Source of the DNA: Lathyrus oleraceus | Taxonomy: Eukaryota > Streptophyta > Magnoliopsida > Fabales > Fabaceae | NCBI RefSeq assembly: GCF_024323335.1 | Contig: NC_066581.1 | Span: 231,152,539 to 231,216,538 of the forward strand | DNA length: 64,000 bases | Direction: 5' to 3' | Shown: one piece after another, positions 49,023 through 59,845 of the stretch | Layout: every line of letters starts with the position of its first letter | Position numbering within the stretch: position 1 is the first letter of the stretch | Notes under the pieces: generated by a model | Databases searched by the model: none | Seen by the model: the letters and a program-made list of their open reading frames with translations, nothing else | What the model was told of the DNA's origin: nothing | Made by a program: the position numbers and the translations under genes

Positions 49023-49887
49023 TTTTCTGTTTGGAGGAAAACCGTGAGAACACTGATCCCTTTAGAGTACCTGTTATGCTATGTTATGCTATGCAATGCA
49101 TGAAATGTTTTCAAGGCCTTTTGGAATTTAACTTTGCATAAACTACCGGAAAGGGAAACTTTTTTTTGTTTTTTTTTTTTTGTTTTTTTTTTTTCATACA
49201 AAACAGAGCAAAGTTAAATCCCTAAGTCCTTGAAATGGTTAGTTCAATGTTATGATGTCATGATGTTATGATGTTATGATGTTATGAGGTTAAATAAATA
49301 ACAAGCACAAGCAAGTCACACAACCATCATTCCTAGGTTTTAAGGCTTGCATGAGTTCCATAGGTAAGTACCCTCCCCACTGAAGTTTAGTTGGTTCAAC
49401 CTGTCCTAGAATAGTAACCGGGTTCTAGAAGGATCTCAAATCATCGACCTTTCCTTAAGTCCACTTCAGTGCAACACCAAGTGGTTGACCGAAGCTTCCC
49501 TAAAGTCCAATCTCAAAGAGTGTAGTATCGAGTCTCAACCAACTCCAGTCGGAACCGAAGCCAGTTATCTCACTACTTTCTAATGGCCAGGATGAGTCAA
49601 TTAGGGTTCTAAAGGTCTGGTTAATGCTTTTATGACACCACGCGAATGCCAAATATTTCCTCAACTAACATGAGGAACATCAGGACATCCAAAGTGCCAC
49701 ATTAACCGTAGCCATCATTTTAACCATTCCAGTATACGCCGGATAGTCGCGATGATCTATTGCTACTTACCTAAGGTACACTAGATCCGGGTGTAGGATC
49801 TTTCACTCAACAATACCCTTAAAAGAAGGAACAATCCCAAAACATAAATGATTTTTTTTTTTTTTAAGATGGACCTCTCTTTAATCG
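49023..49887 (-). other. Tat C leader (untranslated)
   Basis: Non-coding. It has a T-rich run near 49160-49195 and an ATGTT/ATGAT microsatellite near 49250-49290, both typical of Tat leaders. Confidence 0.65.
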
Positions 49888-49905
49888 TCCCCAGCAGAGT
49901 CGCCA
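49888..49905 (-). other. Primer-binding site, tRNA-Arg type (Tat C)
   Basis: Minus strand TGGCGACTCTGCTGGGGA, the exact Ogre/Tat form, 4 bases inside the 5' LTR. Confidence 0.92.
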
Positions 49906-49909
49906 GTTC

Positions 49910-51970
49910 TGTCATACGGTGAACTGGACTTTTTGTGGTTTTAATCGCAATGTCGCGGTTAGCAAGAGTCGCCACCGACTTTTCTTTTATCCCATAAGGA
50001 AAGGTGGAAAAGAACAGGAAAGACCTTAATTTTAAATTCTTAGGTTCGGGAGGTACTTTATACGAAGGGAAGGTGTTAGGCACCCTTCGTATCCATGGTT
50101 ATCCATGGGCTCTTAATTGCTCAATCATTTATGTTTTCTAGGTTTGAAAAAGTGGTTGAGAAATGTATGAAAGATGTTTTGAAAATGAGAATTTAACTTT
50201 GTAATGATTCTTGCATGAATGTATACAAAGTGGTTATCCCTCTTAATTTTGAAGATGGTTTAGAAAAATATAACTTGGCAATGATCCTAGTACGGATGTA
50301 TGCTAAGTGGTGATTTTCTAAAAAAAGGATGTTTGAAAGGTGTAAGGTGGGAAAAGTATTTTTTATTACGAATGAGCAATTAAGGTTGCACCTATCCGAG
50401 GTCTTTCCGGGCATTTCCCATCCTTATGAGGGTAAAACTGTCCTTACTATTGAGAAGTAAGTAATTTTATCCTTGGGATGTTGAAGGGTCATCGTAGGGT
50501 CATCGATCGGTCATTGAAGGCAACAGTTGTGAGGATACCTTAGCATTCGAAGGGACTATCATCATTTAACCGTAGGCTACGCCGAAGGGACATCGAGGGA
50601 CAAAATCGTATTTTCGAAGGCAACATCCGAGGGACCATGATTTATTCTATGATGATTTAATCGAAGGGCCATTGCTAAGTGTATCCCCACATTCGCGGGA
50701 CATGACCGATTTATACCGTAGTACCGTAAGGCCGCAAAAAGAGGTCCAAGATCACTTATTTAAAGGTCATATTTTAAAGTCAATTAAGTAATTAAGTCCA
50801 TACTAAAATCAATACATTAAAATTAATACATTGAAATTAAGACATTAAAATTAACACATTAAAATTAATTAGGCCACTTAGGGTGAGTCTCCACAAGGGT
50901 ATCCCACAAATAAAGTGGAAGACCTAAACAGCAATCTTTTCCTGGGACATATGAACCTTTGCAAAATTCAGCAAACGGGTTAGAATACCAAATCGGGGTG
51001 TAATCGAAGATTACACCAAAACAGTAATAGTATCAGGTAAGCAAAGCATAGTTATAGTAAAACAGGTCAGGTGGGCAAGGATCAAAACAGAGCGAAGAAA
51101 TAGCGGCATCCATTATAACAATTCAAAGTATCCAGGCATACTTAAGTCCACATGCAAACCTCAAATATATTTATGAGTTAAATTATGATATCACCCGCAA
51201 GTTAAGAACATAAAGCGATATCGCATGCAAATTGAGAAAATGAAGTTGTAATAATAATGCAAACCTGTTTGCAATCGAATTGCACCCTTGAGTTGGCGAG
51301 CCGGATTGAATTGGACGGTGGTAGCTTTGCGGCCGCCGGCTTTTCCTTCAGGGTTTCCTTTAGGGTTACCCGGGGTAAGTTAAACAGTAGTCTTGTAAAA
51401 CACAATGCCTAAGCTGTTGGAAAAGTAAATGTGCAAAAGCGAAAACGGCCACGGAAAAAGGAATGTGAAAAAAGCCCCCCTTTTAGGTTTTCAAGGTGGC
51501 TATTTATATTAGTGTCATTAGGTCATGCATGCTGCCCCAAAAGTCTTCAACGTGCGCATGGATATAGTGGATGCAGGGCCCAACATTCCTCAACGGATCT
51601 TCAAGTCTCCGAAGCGTTACCTGCGCCTACAAAGTAGGGGAATGGTGTGACGTTCGTCACACCATGTGTGACGCCCGTCACAGTTGCGTGACGCTCGTCA
51701 CGCCTTCTGTGACGCCCGTCACAAGCACAACATTTGTGTCTTGCGCTTTGGGCTGGGCTTTGCTGTTCGGTTCGTTTTCTTTTCTTTTTGCACCCCTTTT
51801 CCTCCGCTTCCAAATAAACCACTTTCATATTATCACTAGGTGAGCGTGTAGCGAGTAGGCCAATTTGGGTCATTCGCGAGCTGGGCCTTTGTTCCTTTAA
51901 GTGTCATAAAATGAGTCGGAGTGCCCTGAAACGTCTTGAAATATTAATGGGCAAATTTTGGGGTATGACA
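49910..51970 (-). repeat. Tat C 5' LTR, 2061 bp
   Basis: Same length as the 3' LTR; coordinate offset 8992 throughout. TATA box at 51501-51508, TGACG palindromes at 51647-51722, internal PBS-like segment at 49966-49974 (61 nt from the real PBS). The target duplication GCAAC follows. Confidence 0.95.
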
Positions 51971-52238
51971 GCAACTACCAAGAAATAAAAGTCCACTTTG
52001 TTGGCATCTTCGTAAACTCAAATCCAATAAACATTTGTAACTAGAAGGTCTCACCTTCAAGGGATATCAATCCAAAAACAACTAATAACCCTTTTGCATT
52101 ACCACATGCACTGCATATAATAAATATGCATAAATTTCCCGCCAAATCAGGAAGTTGCATATCAAAAAGCTCTCTCGCAAAAATGATAAGTTTTCATTAA
52201 CATGCACCATATACACACATAACATAATAATTCCTTCC

Positions 52239-52964
52239 CATCAACCCTTCGATGATGACACAACTTGACTTTACTTTTTCATCAGCCATCTGATGATGAC
52301 AATCATCTCCATCAGCCCTCTGATGACGACATTCTACAATAAATCTTTTCCATCAACCCTTTGATGATGATATTCCAAAGTATATAACCTCTTTTCAACC
52401 AACCCTTTGGTGATGACAATCTTTAATACCTTTTAGTCAACCCTTTAACGACGTCACTCCTTAGTGAAGTTATTTTCGTCAACCCTTTAACGATAACAAA
52501 TTATTTTCCACCAACCCTTTGGTGATGACATTCCTATATCTTTCCGTCAACCCTTTGACGATGTCACTCCTTAGTGAAGTTATTTTCATCAACCCTTTGA
52601 CGATGACAGATTCTTTTCCACCAACCCTTTAGTGATGACATTCCTATATTTTTTCGTCAACCCTTTGACGATGTCACTCCATAGCAAAATATCTTTCCAT
52701 CAACCCTTTGACGATGACATATTCTTTTCCACCAACCCTTTGGTGATGACGTTCTTTAATTCTTTCTGTCAACCCTTTGACGACGTCACTCCTTATTAAA
52801 GTTATTTCCATCAACCCTTTGACGATGACAAATTCTTTTCCATCAACCCTTCGATGATGATATTCTATATTTGATCCTTCTCGTCAACCCTTTGATGATG
52901 AAAAATTATTTTCCATCAACCCTTTGATGATGACATTCATTATCTTCCATCAACCCTTTGATGA
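52239..52964. repeat. Array of 20 short hairpins, about 110-bp higher-order period
   Basis: Each unit is a 16-base inverted repeat with constant centre (mostly ACCCTT), of the form CATCAA-CCCT-TTGATG, followed by A(T/C)GA-type text. Starts are about 52239, 52280, 52310, 52351, 52397, 52435, 52477, 52509, 52545, 52587, 52619, 52655, 52698, 52730, 52767, 52808, 52841, 52882, 52913 and 52949. Stem versions include CATCAA/TTGATG, CGTCAA/TTGACG, CACCAA/TTGGTG and CATCAG/CTGATG. Units 6-16 repeat as triplets every 110-112 bp. Confidence 0.9.
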
Positions 52965-53489
52965 TGATATTCCTCAACCATCTCTCGTTGGAAACAAAAA
53001 TAAAGTCCTACAAGAAATCTAAGTACCCAGTTGCATTCCCATATGTATCATATGCACCATTTCATGCATAAATTTCCTGTCAAATAGGAATTTCATCAAA
53101 CACCATCATATCAATCATCAGCATACCCATGCATAACACTCCCGCTGAAATGGGGAGTTTCATAAAAAAATATTTGCATTCCTACAAGCACATATAAAAA
53201 TCTCCAGCAATTGCATACTTTCATACATCTCATGCATGGTACTTCCACCCAAAGTGGAACATCCTACAAAATCATTCATAAACATAATTCAGGATCCAGG
53301 GTCAATCATATGTATCCCAAACATTCCTCATTTAAGTTGGTGATGTGCTTACCCCGCATGTGTTCGTAGAATTATTTCCCAGCAAGTCATTTTCAATTTT
53401 ATGATTGATAATGATTTTCCCCAGCATATTTGCTATTGTTGCTCCCCAAGCAGAGATTACCCTAAAAAAGGGTCTCTTATGAGCTTTTT

Positions 53490-54075
53490 CCCTGCATAGC
53501 TTTGCTAGTAAATCTCCTCCAAGGGAAGTCTTTTTTGAACTATTTCCTCCAATATTTGTTGCTTGAGATACTGCTCTAAGTATCCTCGAAGAGTCTTAGA
53601 TATGATTGAGGTATCATTCCCCTTGTTTGGAATATCTCGATTAGACCATATAAGATGTTGCTTCGTTAATTCAGAAAATCTCATTTGCTGTTCGAGATGT
53701 TGTTTCATTGATTCGAAGAATCTCATTTATCTGTTTGAGATATTGCTTCGTTGATTTGAAGAATCTCATTTGTTGCTTGAGATACTGCTTTATGTATCCT
53801 CTAAGAGTCTTAGATATGATTGAGGTATCATTCCCCTTATTGGAATATCTTGATTATATCATATAAGATGTTGCTTCGCTGATTCGGAGAATCTCATTTA
53901 TCTGTTTGAGATACTGCTTCATTTATCTGAAGAATCTCATTAACTCTTGTTAAGGACACTGCTCTCCTAATCCTCGGAAAATCTTAGATACAGTTGAGGT
54001 ATCATTCCATTGTTGGAATATCTCGACTATGTCATCTAAGATACTGCTCTGTCGATTATCAGAGAGTCTTGATTG
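53490..54075. repeat. Imperfect tandem repeats in Tat B 3' UTR
   Basis: The phrase GTCTTAGATATGATTGAGG starts at 53593 and again at 53807 (214 bp apart), with a shorter third version near 53970. Between them smaller units with GAATCTCATT and GATTC-GAA-GAATC-type hairpins recur. Confidence 0.75.
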
Positions 54076-54259
54076 TTTCGGTTACCTTATAATAACCTAT
54101 CTCACTATAATTCTCACTGCATTTTCTTTTAGCATTATATCCTTGTATCTCAAAGAACAAAATTCAGATATTTGTCGTATTTAATTATCTTCCACTATGA
54201 ATGTATGAAAACCGTGGGTATTCGTACCTTTTGGTTCAAGGTAATTAAGTAAGGGAAGT

Positions 54260-56324
54260 TGTCATGCCCCAATTTTGTCTGGGCATTTTAAATTTTTTAT
54301 ATATTTGATTTTAATTTCAGTTTGCATCATTTGTATAGCATGACATGCATTTCATCATGAGTAATACCTAAAATATTAGTCAAAATAAATTCTCGAATAT
54401 ACAGACAAATTAGTTAAATCATTTCTCAAAGTACATGAAAAATCAAAGGGTAAAAAGTTTCGAAATCAAGCTTGCAAACGTCAGTACTGTTAATCTACGG
54501 TTTACATGGTTTAGCCTGGTGTGCTCATTTTGTTTTTTAACCTAGTTTTTCAGTTGTGTTTTGATCAGCATATGCTTGTTTAACCCATCAAAATTTATTT
54601 CAAAATTAAATCAAACATTGTATTTTTCCGAGAGGTTTATCTCGCACTGATCATTTTATTGCATTCAGTTTATTTTTTCGAGCATATTTGCGCCTGGTTT
54701 TTATTCATTGTTTATCATTTTATTTTTAATTTTTTAGAAAAAATTAGCATTTAAATTTATTAAAATTAAATAAGAAATTAGTTTAAGTTTATTAAAGATA
54801 ATATATTTTGTTTTAATTACTAACATTCAAAACAAAGAAAAGAAAAGGATAAGAGTGTGCAACCATTCCATGCGTGACAGCTCATTATCTCTCTCAACCA
54901 ATGGAAAATGAAAACGGAATAAAAGGAAAAGGGGCCGTTGTAGACCATGTGATATTCTCACTCTTAAAAGACAACAACCCACTCATTTTGGCCACGACCT
55001 CTCTCTATCTCTCTATCAGCATGAAAAAATCACTACTTTCTCTCTCTCTCTCTAAAAAAGACAAAAAAAACTGTTATCTCTACTCAAAAAGAGAATCAAC
55101 TCATAATAATAAACTCACACATAACTTACCTTCATTTTTCTCATCATATACATATCTCTCAAAAAATGGAAAAAAAAGGGGACTCATCTCTCTCACATCA
55201 ACCTCATGTTGCAGTGGATAAAAATTGAGTATTTTCTCTTCACTCTGTTCTACTTTGCCTCACTCCTTAACTTTGGAAAGAAAAAAAAAACAAATAACCT
55301 CTTCTCTTTTCTTGATACTGCATCGTGAACATAATAACAAACCCCACCCTTCTTCTTTCCCTCACCAGCGTAGCCACCAAACTTCGGCCGTCGTGAAGCT
55401 CAAAACCCATCCTCTGTTCTTCTTCAACACCACACGCGGTTCACCCTTCCACCACAAACCATCCATTACTCACGTCGCCTTCTTCCGTTGTTCACCTCCA
55501 TAACTTCTCCTTCCCTTCTTCATAATAAACAACCCCTCTTCTGTATAACCCTCTAATATATCCCACTGTTGGCCTTCCCTTTACACCTCAAATCCATTAG
55601 CATACTCCCTCATTCCACTTGCCGGACCACCACCTAAAACCACCGTGTTTGCACCCTTTAATCCACTGTTAAAAAATCCTCACCCTCACTATAATTTTCT
55701 TTGTTAATTCCTCACTATTCAACATCCACTCTGATTCCCTCCACCATGAATCTCCTCTTTTTCACCTCCAAACACCACATGAACTGCTGCACAAAATAAC
55801 ATCAAACATTTCACAACTCAAGTACCACAACCGTGACATACCGCTCCGTTTCATACTTAGCAACCGTCCCAAATCACACGATAATCCAACGAACTGTAGT
55901 TCCCCGAACTACGAATGCTCTGATTTCCTTATTGCATAATAAGGATACATAGGCACGAGATTGCAAGATCTTGGTGATCACACTAATAAAAAACCTTCAT
56001 TTTTCCCCTTCGGAGGTTTCCATTCATTTCTGTTTTCAATCTTTATTCACCCGAAGAAAACAGATAACATTAGTTAACATTCAAATCACAAATTAGACTA
56101 AAAGGTTCCCGTTGATTACAACAGACGTGAGGGGTGCTAATACATTCCCCTTGCGTAATCAACTCTCGAACCCGAATATGGTTCGACAACCATTATTCTG
56201 TATTTTAAAGGTTTTATCAATATTTTCCTATTCCTCCATTGGAATAAATAAAGTTCGATGGTGACTCTATTCGAACCATTTTTCTGCGACCATTGCGAGG
56301 GATCATATTTTTCGAGTTTCGACA
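54260..56324 (+). repeat. Tat B 3' LTR, 2065 bp
   Basis: TGTCATGCCCC start, directly after the PPT, and TTTCGACA end. The last 442 bp match the truncated 5' LTR at 22915. It contains the conserved hairpin at 55926-55945 and an internal PBS-like TGGTGACTCT at 56259-56268. Several open frames at 54874-55503 lie inside the LTR and look like low-complexity Ser/Thr/Lys products. Confidence 0.88.
55926..55945 (+). other. Conserved Tat-LTR hairpin, copy 2
   Basis: Stem TCCTTATT / AATAAGGA (8 bp) with loop GCAT; same flanks (GAACTACGAATGCTCTGAT before, TACATAGGCA after). Confidence 0.75.
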
Positions 56325-56863
56325 GCCATCATGGAAACTCAACCTCCTTCGACTAAGAAAAAGCTCCATTCTTTATTAGGGAAGATTAATTTTTTAAGTA
56401 GGTTCATCTCAAACCTGAATGGGAAGATTCGACCATTCTCGCTACTACTTCGCCTTAAAAAGGAAGTGTTCACATGGCAGCCAGAGCATCAAATGGTTTT
56501 TAACGAAATAAATGAGTAGTTAATGAAGCCTTCCATTTTTCCCCTCTTGTTAGGAATAGATGCATGAGGTTGTATATTTTTGTTTCAGACTTGACTATTG
56601 GGAGCATGTTAGCACAAGAGGATGATAGGGGTGTCGAAAAGGCCATTTATCACCTCAGTTGAGTCTTAAACGATGCAGAAACTAGGTATAGTCTTATAGA
56701 AAAGATATGCCTTTTCTTTTATTTCTAATGTATAAAGTTAAAACACTATATAAAGCTAGTTGATGTGCATATTTCTTCTCATTTCAATGTTACTAAACAC
56801 ATGTTCTCTAAACCAATTATGCATAATTGAATTGGAAAATGAGCTCTCGCTCTTACATAGTAC
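56325..56863 (+). pseudogene. Tat-type RT/RNase H fragment
   Basis: Plus-strand piece of a Ty3/gypsy pol gene, cut on the left by Tat B and on the right by element D. The RT connection reads STKKKLHSLLGKINFLSRFI and TWQPEHQMVFNEI (56337-56516), then a stop. RNase H follows in shifted frames (AIYHLS, DAETRYSLIEKIC, KLKHYIKLVDVH, IGKWALALT to about 56860), with several stops. It is a remnant of a third Tat element (host of both neighbours); its other parts are not in the window. Confidence 0.8.
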
Positions 56864-57166
56864 TGAAGCTAGTGGAAATATACCTAAACGTATTGCACGC
56901 TCAAACATACAACAGAGTCGTCATTGAACTTTATTTATCCCCAAAGGGAAGGGAAAACATCGATAAAACCCGGGGGAAAGATATATACTATGTAAGGAAG
57001 TCGGTTATGCAAGGGGAAGGTATTAGCGCCCCAAACATCCATGGTACTCCACAGGAACCGTTTTGATTGTTCTCGCTCGAATAGGTGTGGTATCTAAGAT
57101 TACTCGCAAAAGAATGGGAAAGGAAAGAAATAAATAAAGTGCTCGGTGAGGATTGGGGCCCTCATG

Positions 57167-57221
57167 CCTACGTATCCTCATAGTGCAATGAGGAATTCAG
57201 AGTTCCGTAGTTCAAAGAACT
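57167..57221. repeat. 55-bp direct duplication, left copy
   Basis: Matches 58622-58676 with one difference; the two copies flank the solo Athila LTR exactly. The unduplicated counterpart is present once, inverted, near 60985-61045. Confidence 0.9.
57175..57194 (-). other. Conserved Tat-LTR hairpin, copy 3
   Basis: Minus strand stem TCCTCAT / ATGAGGA with loop TGCACT. The third stem base is changed with its partner relative to copy 1. Confidence 0.75.
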
Positions 57222-58621
57222 TGATGGGAAAATAGCAAGTGTACTATTTTTCTCACTGTAGTAATAAAAGGGAATTTCCCCGTTTGTCGATCTCAAGGAC
57301 TACTTGACGATACAGAGTTTATAGATTGTTTCAATTAGACAAAAACCTTTGGTTTTTTGTGTGGTGAGTAATTATACTACCAATTTCAATTAAAGAAGAC
57401 AAGTAAAAAGGTTGAACGAGATACAAATGAGAGAAGATTGCTAGGGTTCGGTGAATGAATCTTCCTGTAACAGATATAATTTATGAAGACTTAGACAATA
57501 TTCCTGTCAAATTAATTCCGGTCCTCAAGGGTATCTATTCCTAAGTCCTTAGTAATAGATCTTTGATTATGTAACCTAATTACTATGTCCATAAACAATT
57601 AGGTTCATACTCAAGCATTCACATATCAAGAATTACCGGTCAGATAGAAAATCCCTAGTCCTAGGTTATTTTTACTATCCAAAGTTCTTATCCAGGTCAA
57701 TGAATAATCGTTGTCCAGCTTACACTATTCATATTAATCATCATTCGTTGGTCCGACGAATAAAGCATAAAGAACGGCAATAAGAACACATTAATGGAAA
57801 AGAAGAAATAAGCAATACATTCATAAACATCAAATCTGTCACATTCAGAATCAGGGTCACCCCCCTAGCAATGGGGGGTTTAGCTACTCATAATAAAAGT
57901 AAAAACAAAGAATGATATTGTTGTCATTACAGAATTTCGTAAGGAATCAATCTTCAATAGTCGGAAAACTCTTGAACATATGAATCCTTTGATATTCGTT
58001 CAGTCTCCAGCTCTCAAAACGCGTCCTTTTTCTCCAAAAAATGTCCAACCCCCGGAAAATCGTGGTCTGGCCTCTTAATAGCTCTTCAGTTGGATTTTTC
58101 CTGATTTTGTGCTCCATACGCGTATTGAGCTGTCCCATACGCGTATTGGCTGGTCTCAAACGCGTACTACACGTAACACAGCCTCTGATACGCGTATTGC
58201 CCAGTCTGGTACGCGTATTGCCCAGACTGGTACGCGTATCACCAGAAGCTGGTCTTTTGGCTGAATTTTCCATCCCTCTGGTCATTTGCGTATGCTACGC
58301 GTACTGGGAAGGTCCATACGCGTATCATGTAAGGCCATACGCGTATGGACAGCAGGTTCTCCAAAAATTGGCTTTTTCTTCCGTTTTCTTGCTCGGGCTC
58401 GATTTCGCATCTTACATTTGATTTCCTGAGCTTCCAAACTAGCTTTTTACCTGCTAACATACCAAAAAGTGTAAAATATCCTCAAGAAACTCATAAGTAA
58501 CAACACACTTAATATTATAGAATTTAGCTTCTATCTAACTAAAAATGCTTCAATTTACACAGTTTACCTGACTTATTTACGGTTAAATAGTGGACTGTCT
58601 AGCATAAATGGTGACTGATCA
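57222..58621 (-). mobile_element. Solo Athila LTR, 1400 bp
   Basis: LTR related to 1894-3351 (same order of landmarks: GCAAGTGTACTATTTTT start, CCCCCTAGC...GGGGGGTTTAGC block, GTGACTGATCA end) with no internal region. It is flanked not by a 5-bp but by a 55-bp direct duplication. It contains nine ACGCGT palindromes at 58118-58344 upstream of a weak TATA-like CTATTAAG near 58075-58081 (minus). Confidence 0.88.
58118..58344. promoter_or_regulatory. Nine TACGCGTA palindromes in 21-bp register
   Basis: ACGCGT cores start at 58118, 58139, 58160 / 58190, 58211, 58232 / 58297, 58318, 58339. They form three groups of three, exactly 21 bp within each group. Most are TACGCGTA; the last is CCATACGCGTATGG. 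Spacer sequences differ, so the spacing is not simply a perfect tandem repeat. ACGCGT contains the CGCG core recognised by CAMTA-type factors. Confidence 0.85.
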
Positions 58622-58676
58622 CCTACGTATCCTCATAGTGCAATGAGGAATTTAGAGTTCCGTAGTTCAAAGAACT
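58622..58676. repeat. 55-bp direct duplication, right copy
   Basis: Partner of 57167-57221; includes hairpin copy 4. Confidence 0.9.
58630..58649 (-). other. Conserved Tat-LTR hairpin, copy 4
   Basis: Same as copy 3 (TCCTCAT / ATGAGGA), part of the duplicated 55 bp. Confidence 0.7.
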
Positions 58677-59193
58677 AATGGTGAGAGATGAAAAGAAGTG
58701 TGATCAAAGTATGGTCTGAACCAAAGGATAATGTTTGATTTGAACTCCAACAAGGGGTGAAAACGTGAACCCAGGAGTAAATAGGTATGAACCAACAAGT
58801 GAGGTCCTACAACACTGTATCACTGTATTGGAACAACCAAAAGAGGGGAATTAGGAGTTTGGTTTAAGGGCCAAACAACTCTTGATTCACAAAGAGGTAC
58901 AAGATAGAGCACAAAGGTATATTATATTTGGCTCAAAGAATAGGGTACATCACGTGAAGTGAAGGAAGGTAGAATATGAATGCATCATGGAGATGAGTGG
59001 AGTGAAGTGACCAAAGTCACAGAAGTGAATGTTTGGTAATAAGTGACTGAAGATGTTCTGTTTGAAACCGAAAGGTGAAAGTTTAGGATCAAGACTTCAA
59101 GTCAACATCAATCAAGCATAGCTAGCAAAGTGGACTACTTCTCAAGCATTGCAGAGGTATCAATACTTGTCGATCGTAATTTAAAGTGTGTGG

Positions 59194-59565
59194 CGCAATT
59201 CTTAAGCAATAGAGAAAGAGTGGGACTAGAGTATTCCTACCCCCATTCTGAGTATCTTTGGGTATGGGACGTATGACCCAGTGCTCATTGTATTCACCTC
59301 TATTCATAGACTTTAATGCGATTCGATTCAAACGATTGATAAGGTCTTCATCAACATAAGAAACAACTACAAAGATTCTCCTCTCTCCACTTGGAAGTTA
59401 ATACGAGAGTTACATGCCATGAGCCTTAAGTAGTAAAGAAGGAATGAGACTGGAGCTTTCCTACACTCATTCTGGATACCTTTGGGTGCAAGACATTTGG
59501 CTCGTTGCTTATCGTATCCACCTTTACTCATAGACTTTAGTGTGATTCTTATCAAATAACTATCA
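59194..59565. repeat. Diverged direct duplication, about 235-bp period
   Basis: 59194-59331 resembles 59429-59565 (shared GAGACT/GGGACT...GAG-TTTCCTAC, CATTCTG, CTTTGGGT, CATAGACTTTA). Two look-alike minus-strand open frames result from this repeat and are not genes. Confidence 0.65.
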
Positions 59566-59662
59566 AGTCTGTTCCACTCTTTCAATCATTCTACCATCTT
59601 TTCTTGCCTCCTTAATCACCTTGCTTTCAGCCGTAGTAGGCTGAACAACGAAAGCTCTGGTT

Positions 59663-59682
59663 TCCTTATTGCACTATAAGGA
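59663..59682 (+). other. Conserved Tat-LTR hairpin, copy 5
   Basis: Stem TCCTTAT / ATAAGGA, loop TGCACT, followed by TACGTAGGCAGGAG. Confidence 0.72.
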
Positions 59683-59845
59683 TACGTAGGCAGGAGAATC
59701 CAATTTCTTCGCGAGCTACCCTATTTATCAATCAATCATTCTGCATTCATTCTATCAATACCATCTTTTTGAGATCAATCATACTTCTCCTTGGATTCCT
59801 TGTCTATCCTTTTAGGACAATAATGACAGTCCACCTCATCAATTG

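Larger units (their letters stand above)
40918..51970 (-). mobile_element. Tat element 'C', young, 11,053 bp, defective pol
   Basis: Complete minus-strand Tat element flanked by the 5-bp target duplication GCAAC (40913-40917 and 51971-51975). In element order: 5' LTR 51970-49910, PBS 49905-49888, leader, gag (49022-47913), RT (47780-46386), RNase H fragment, integrase C-terminal half (46202-45510), 3' UTR with a 64-bp tandem array, PPT, 3' LTR 42978-40918. Both LTRs are 2061 bp. I find only two differences (41377/50369 and 42254/51246), so insertion was recent. Protease, the rest of RNase H and the N-terminal part of integrase are missing. Confidence 0.95.
51976..54259 (+). other. Tat B 3' untranslated region, second part
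   Basis: Continues from 40917. It holds the 20-unit hairpin array (52239-52964) and a family of imperfect repeats with GTCTTAGATA and GAGATACTGCTT phrases (53490-54060). A purine tract AAGTAAGGGAAGT (54247-54259) acts as PPT. No gene. Confidence 0.75.
22915..56324 (+). mobile_element. Tat element 'B', gag-only, split by two nested insertions
   Basis: Plus-strand Ty3/gypsy Tat element. Segments: truncated 5' LTR 22915-23356, PBS 23359-23376, leader 23377-23913 and 36989-about 37335, gag remnant about 37336-38884, 3' UTR 38885-40917 and 51976-54259, 3' LTR 54260-56324. Copia 2 split the leader and Tat element C split the 3' UTR. After removing both, no protease, RT, RNase H or integrase is present, so this is a non-autonomous derivative. 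The five bases after the 3' LTR are GCCAT; the left partner is lost. Confidence 0.82.

Noticed and set aside
52239..52964. CRISPR-like array of repeats and spacers
   Set aside because: Repeat units are degenerate inverted repeats in a plant retroelement 3' UTR, spacing is irregular, there are no cas genes, and the context is eukaryotic.
54874..55503. Two adjacent plus-strand open frames of 115 and 92 codons
   Set aside because: Inside the Tat B 3' LTR; low-complexity Ser/Lys/Thr/His-rich products of A/C-rich DNA.
56871..56890. LTR D inner end placed at TGGAAATATACC
   Set aside because: Alignment with the inverted partner (end GGTTCA next to a PBS) shows the end is seven bases further left, at 56864.
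59122..59585. Two similar minus-strand open frames that could be a duplicated small gene
   Set aside because: The similarity follows a DNA-level duplication inside an LTR; products have no recognisable domain.
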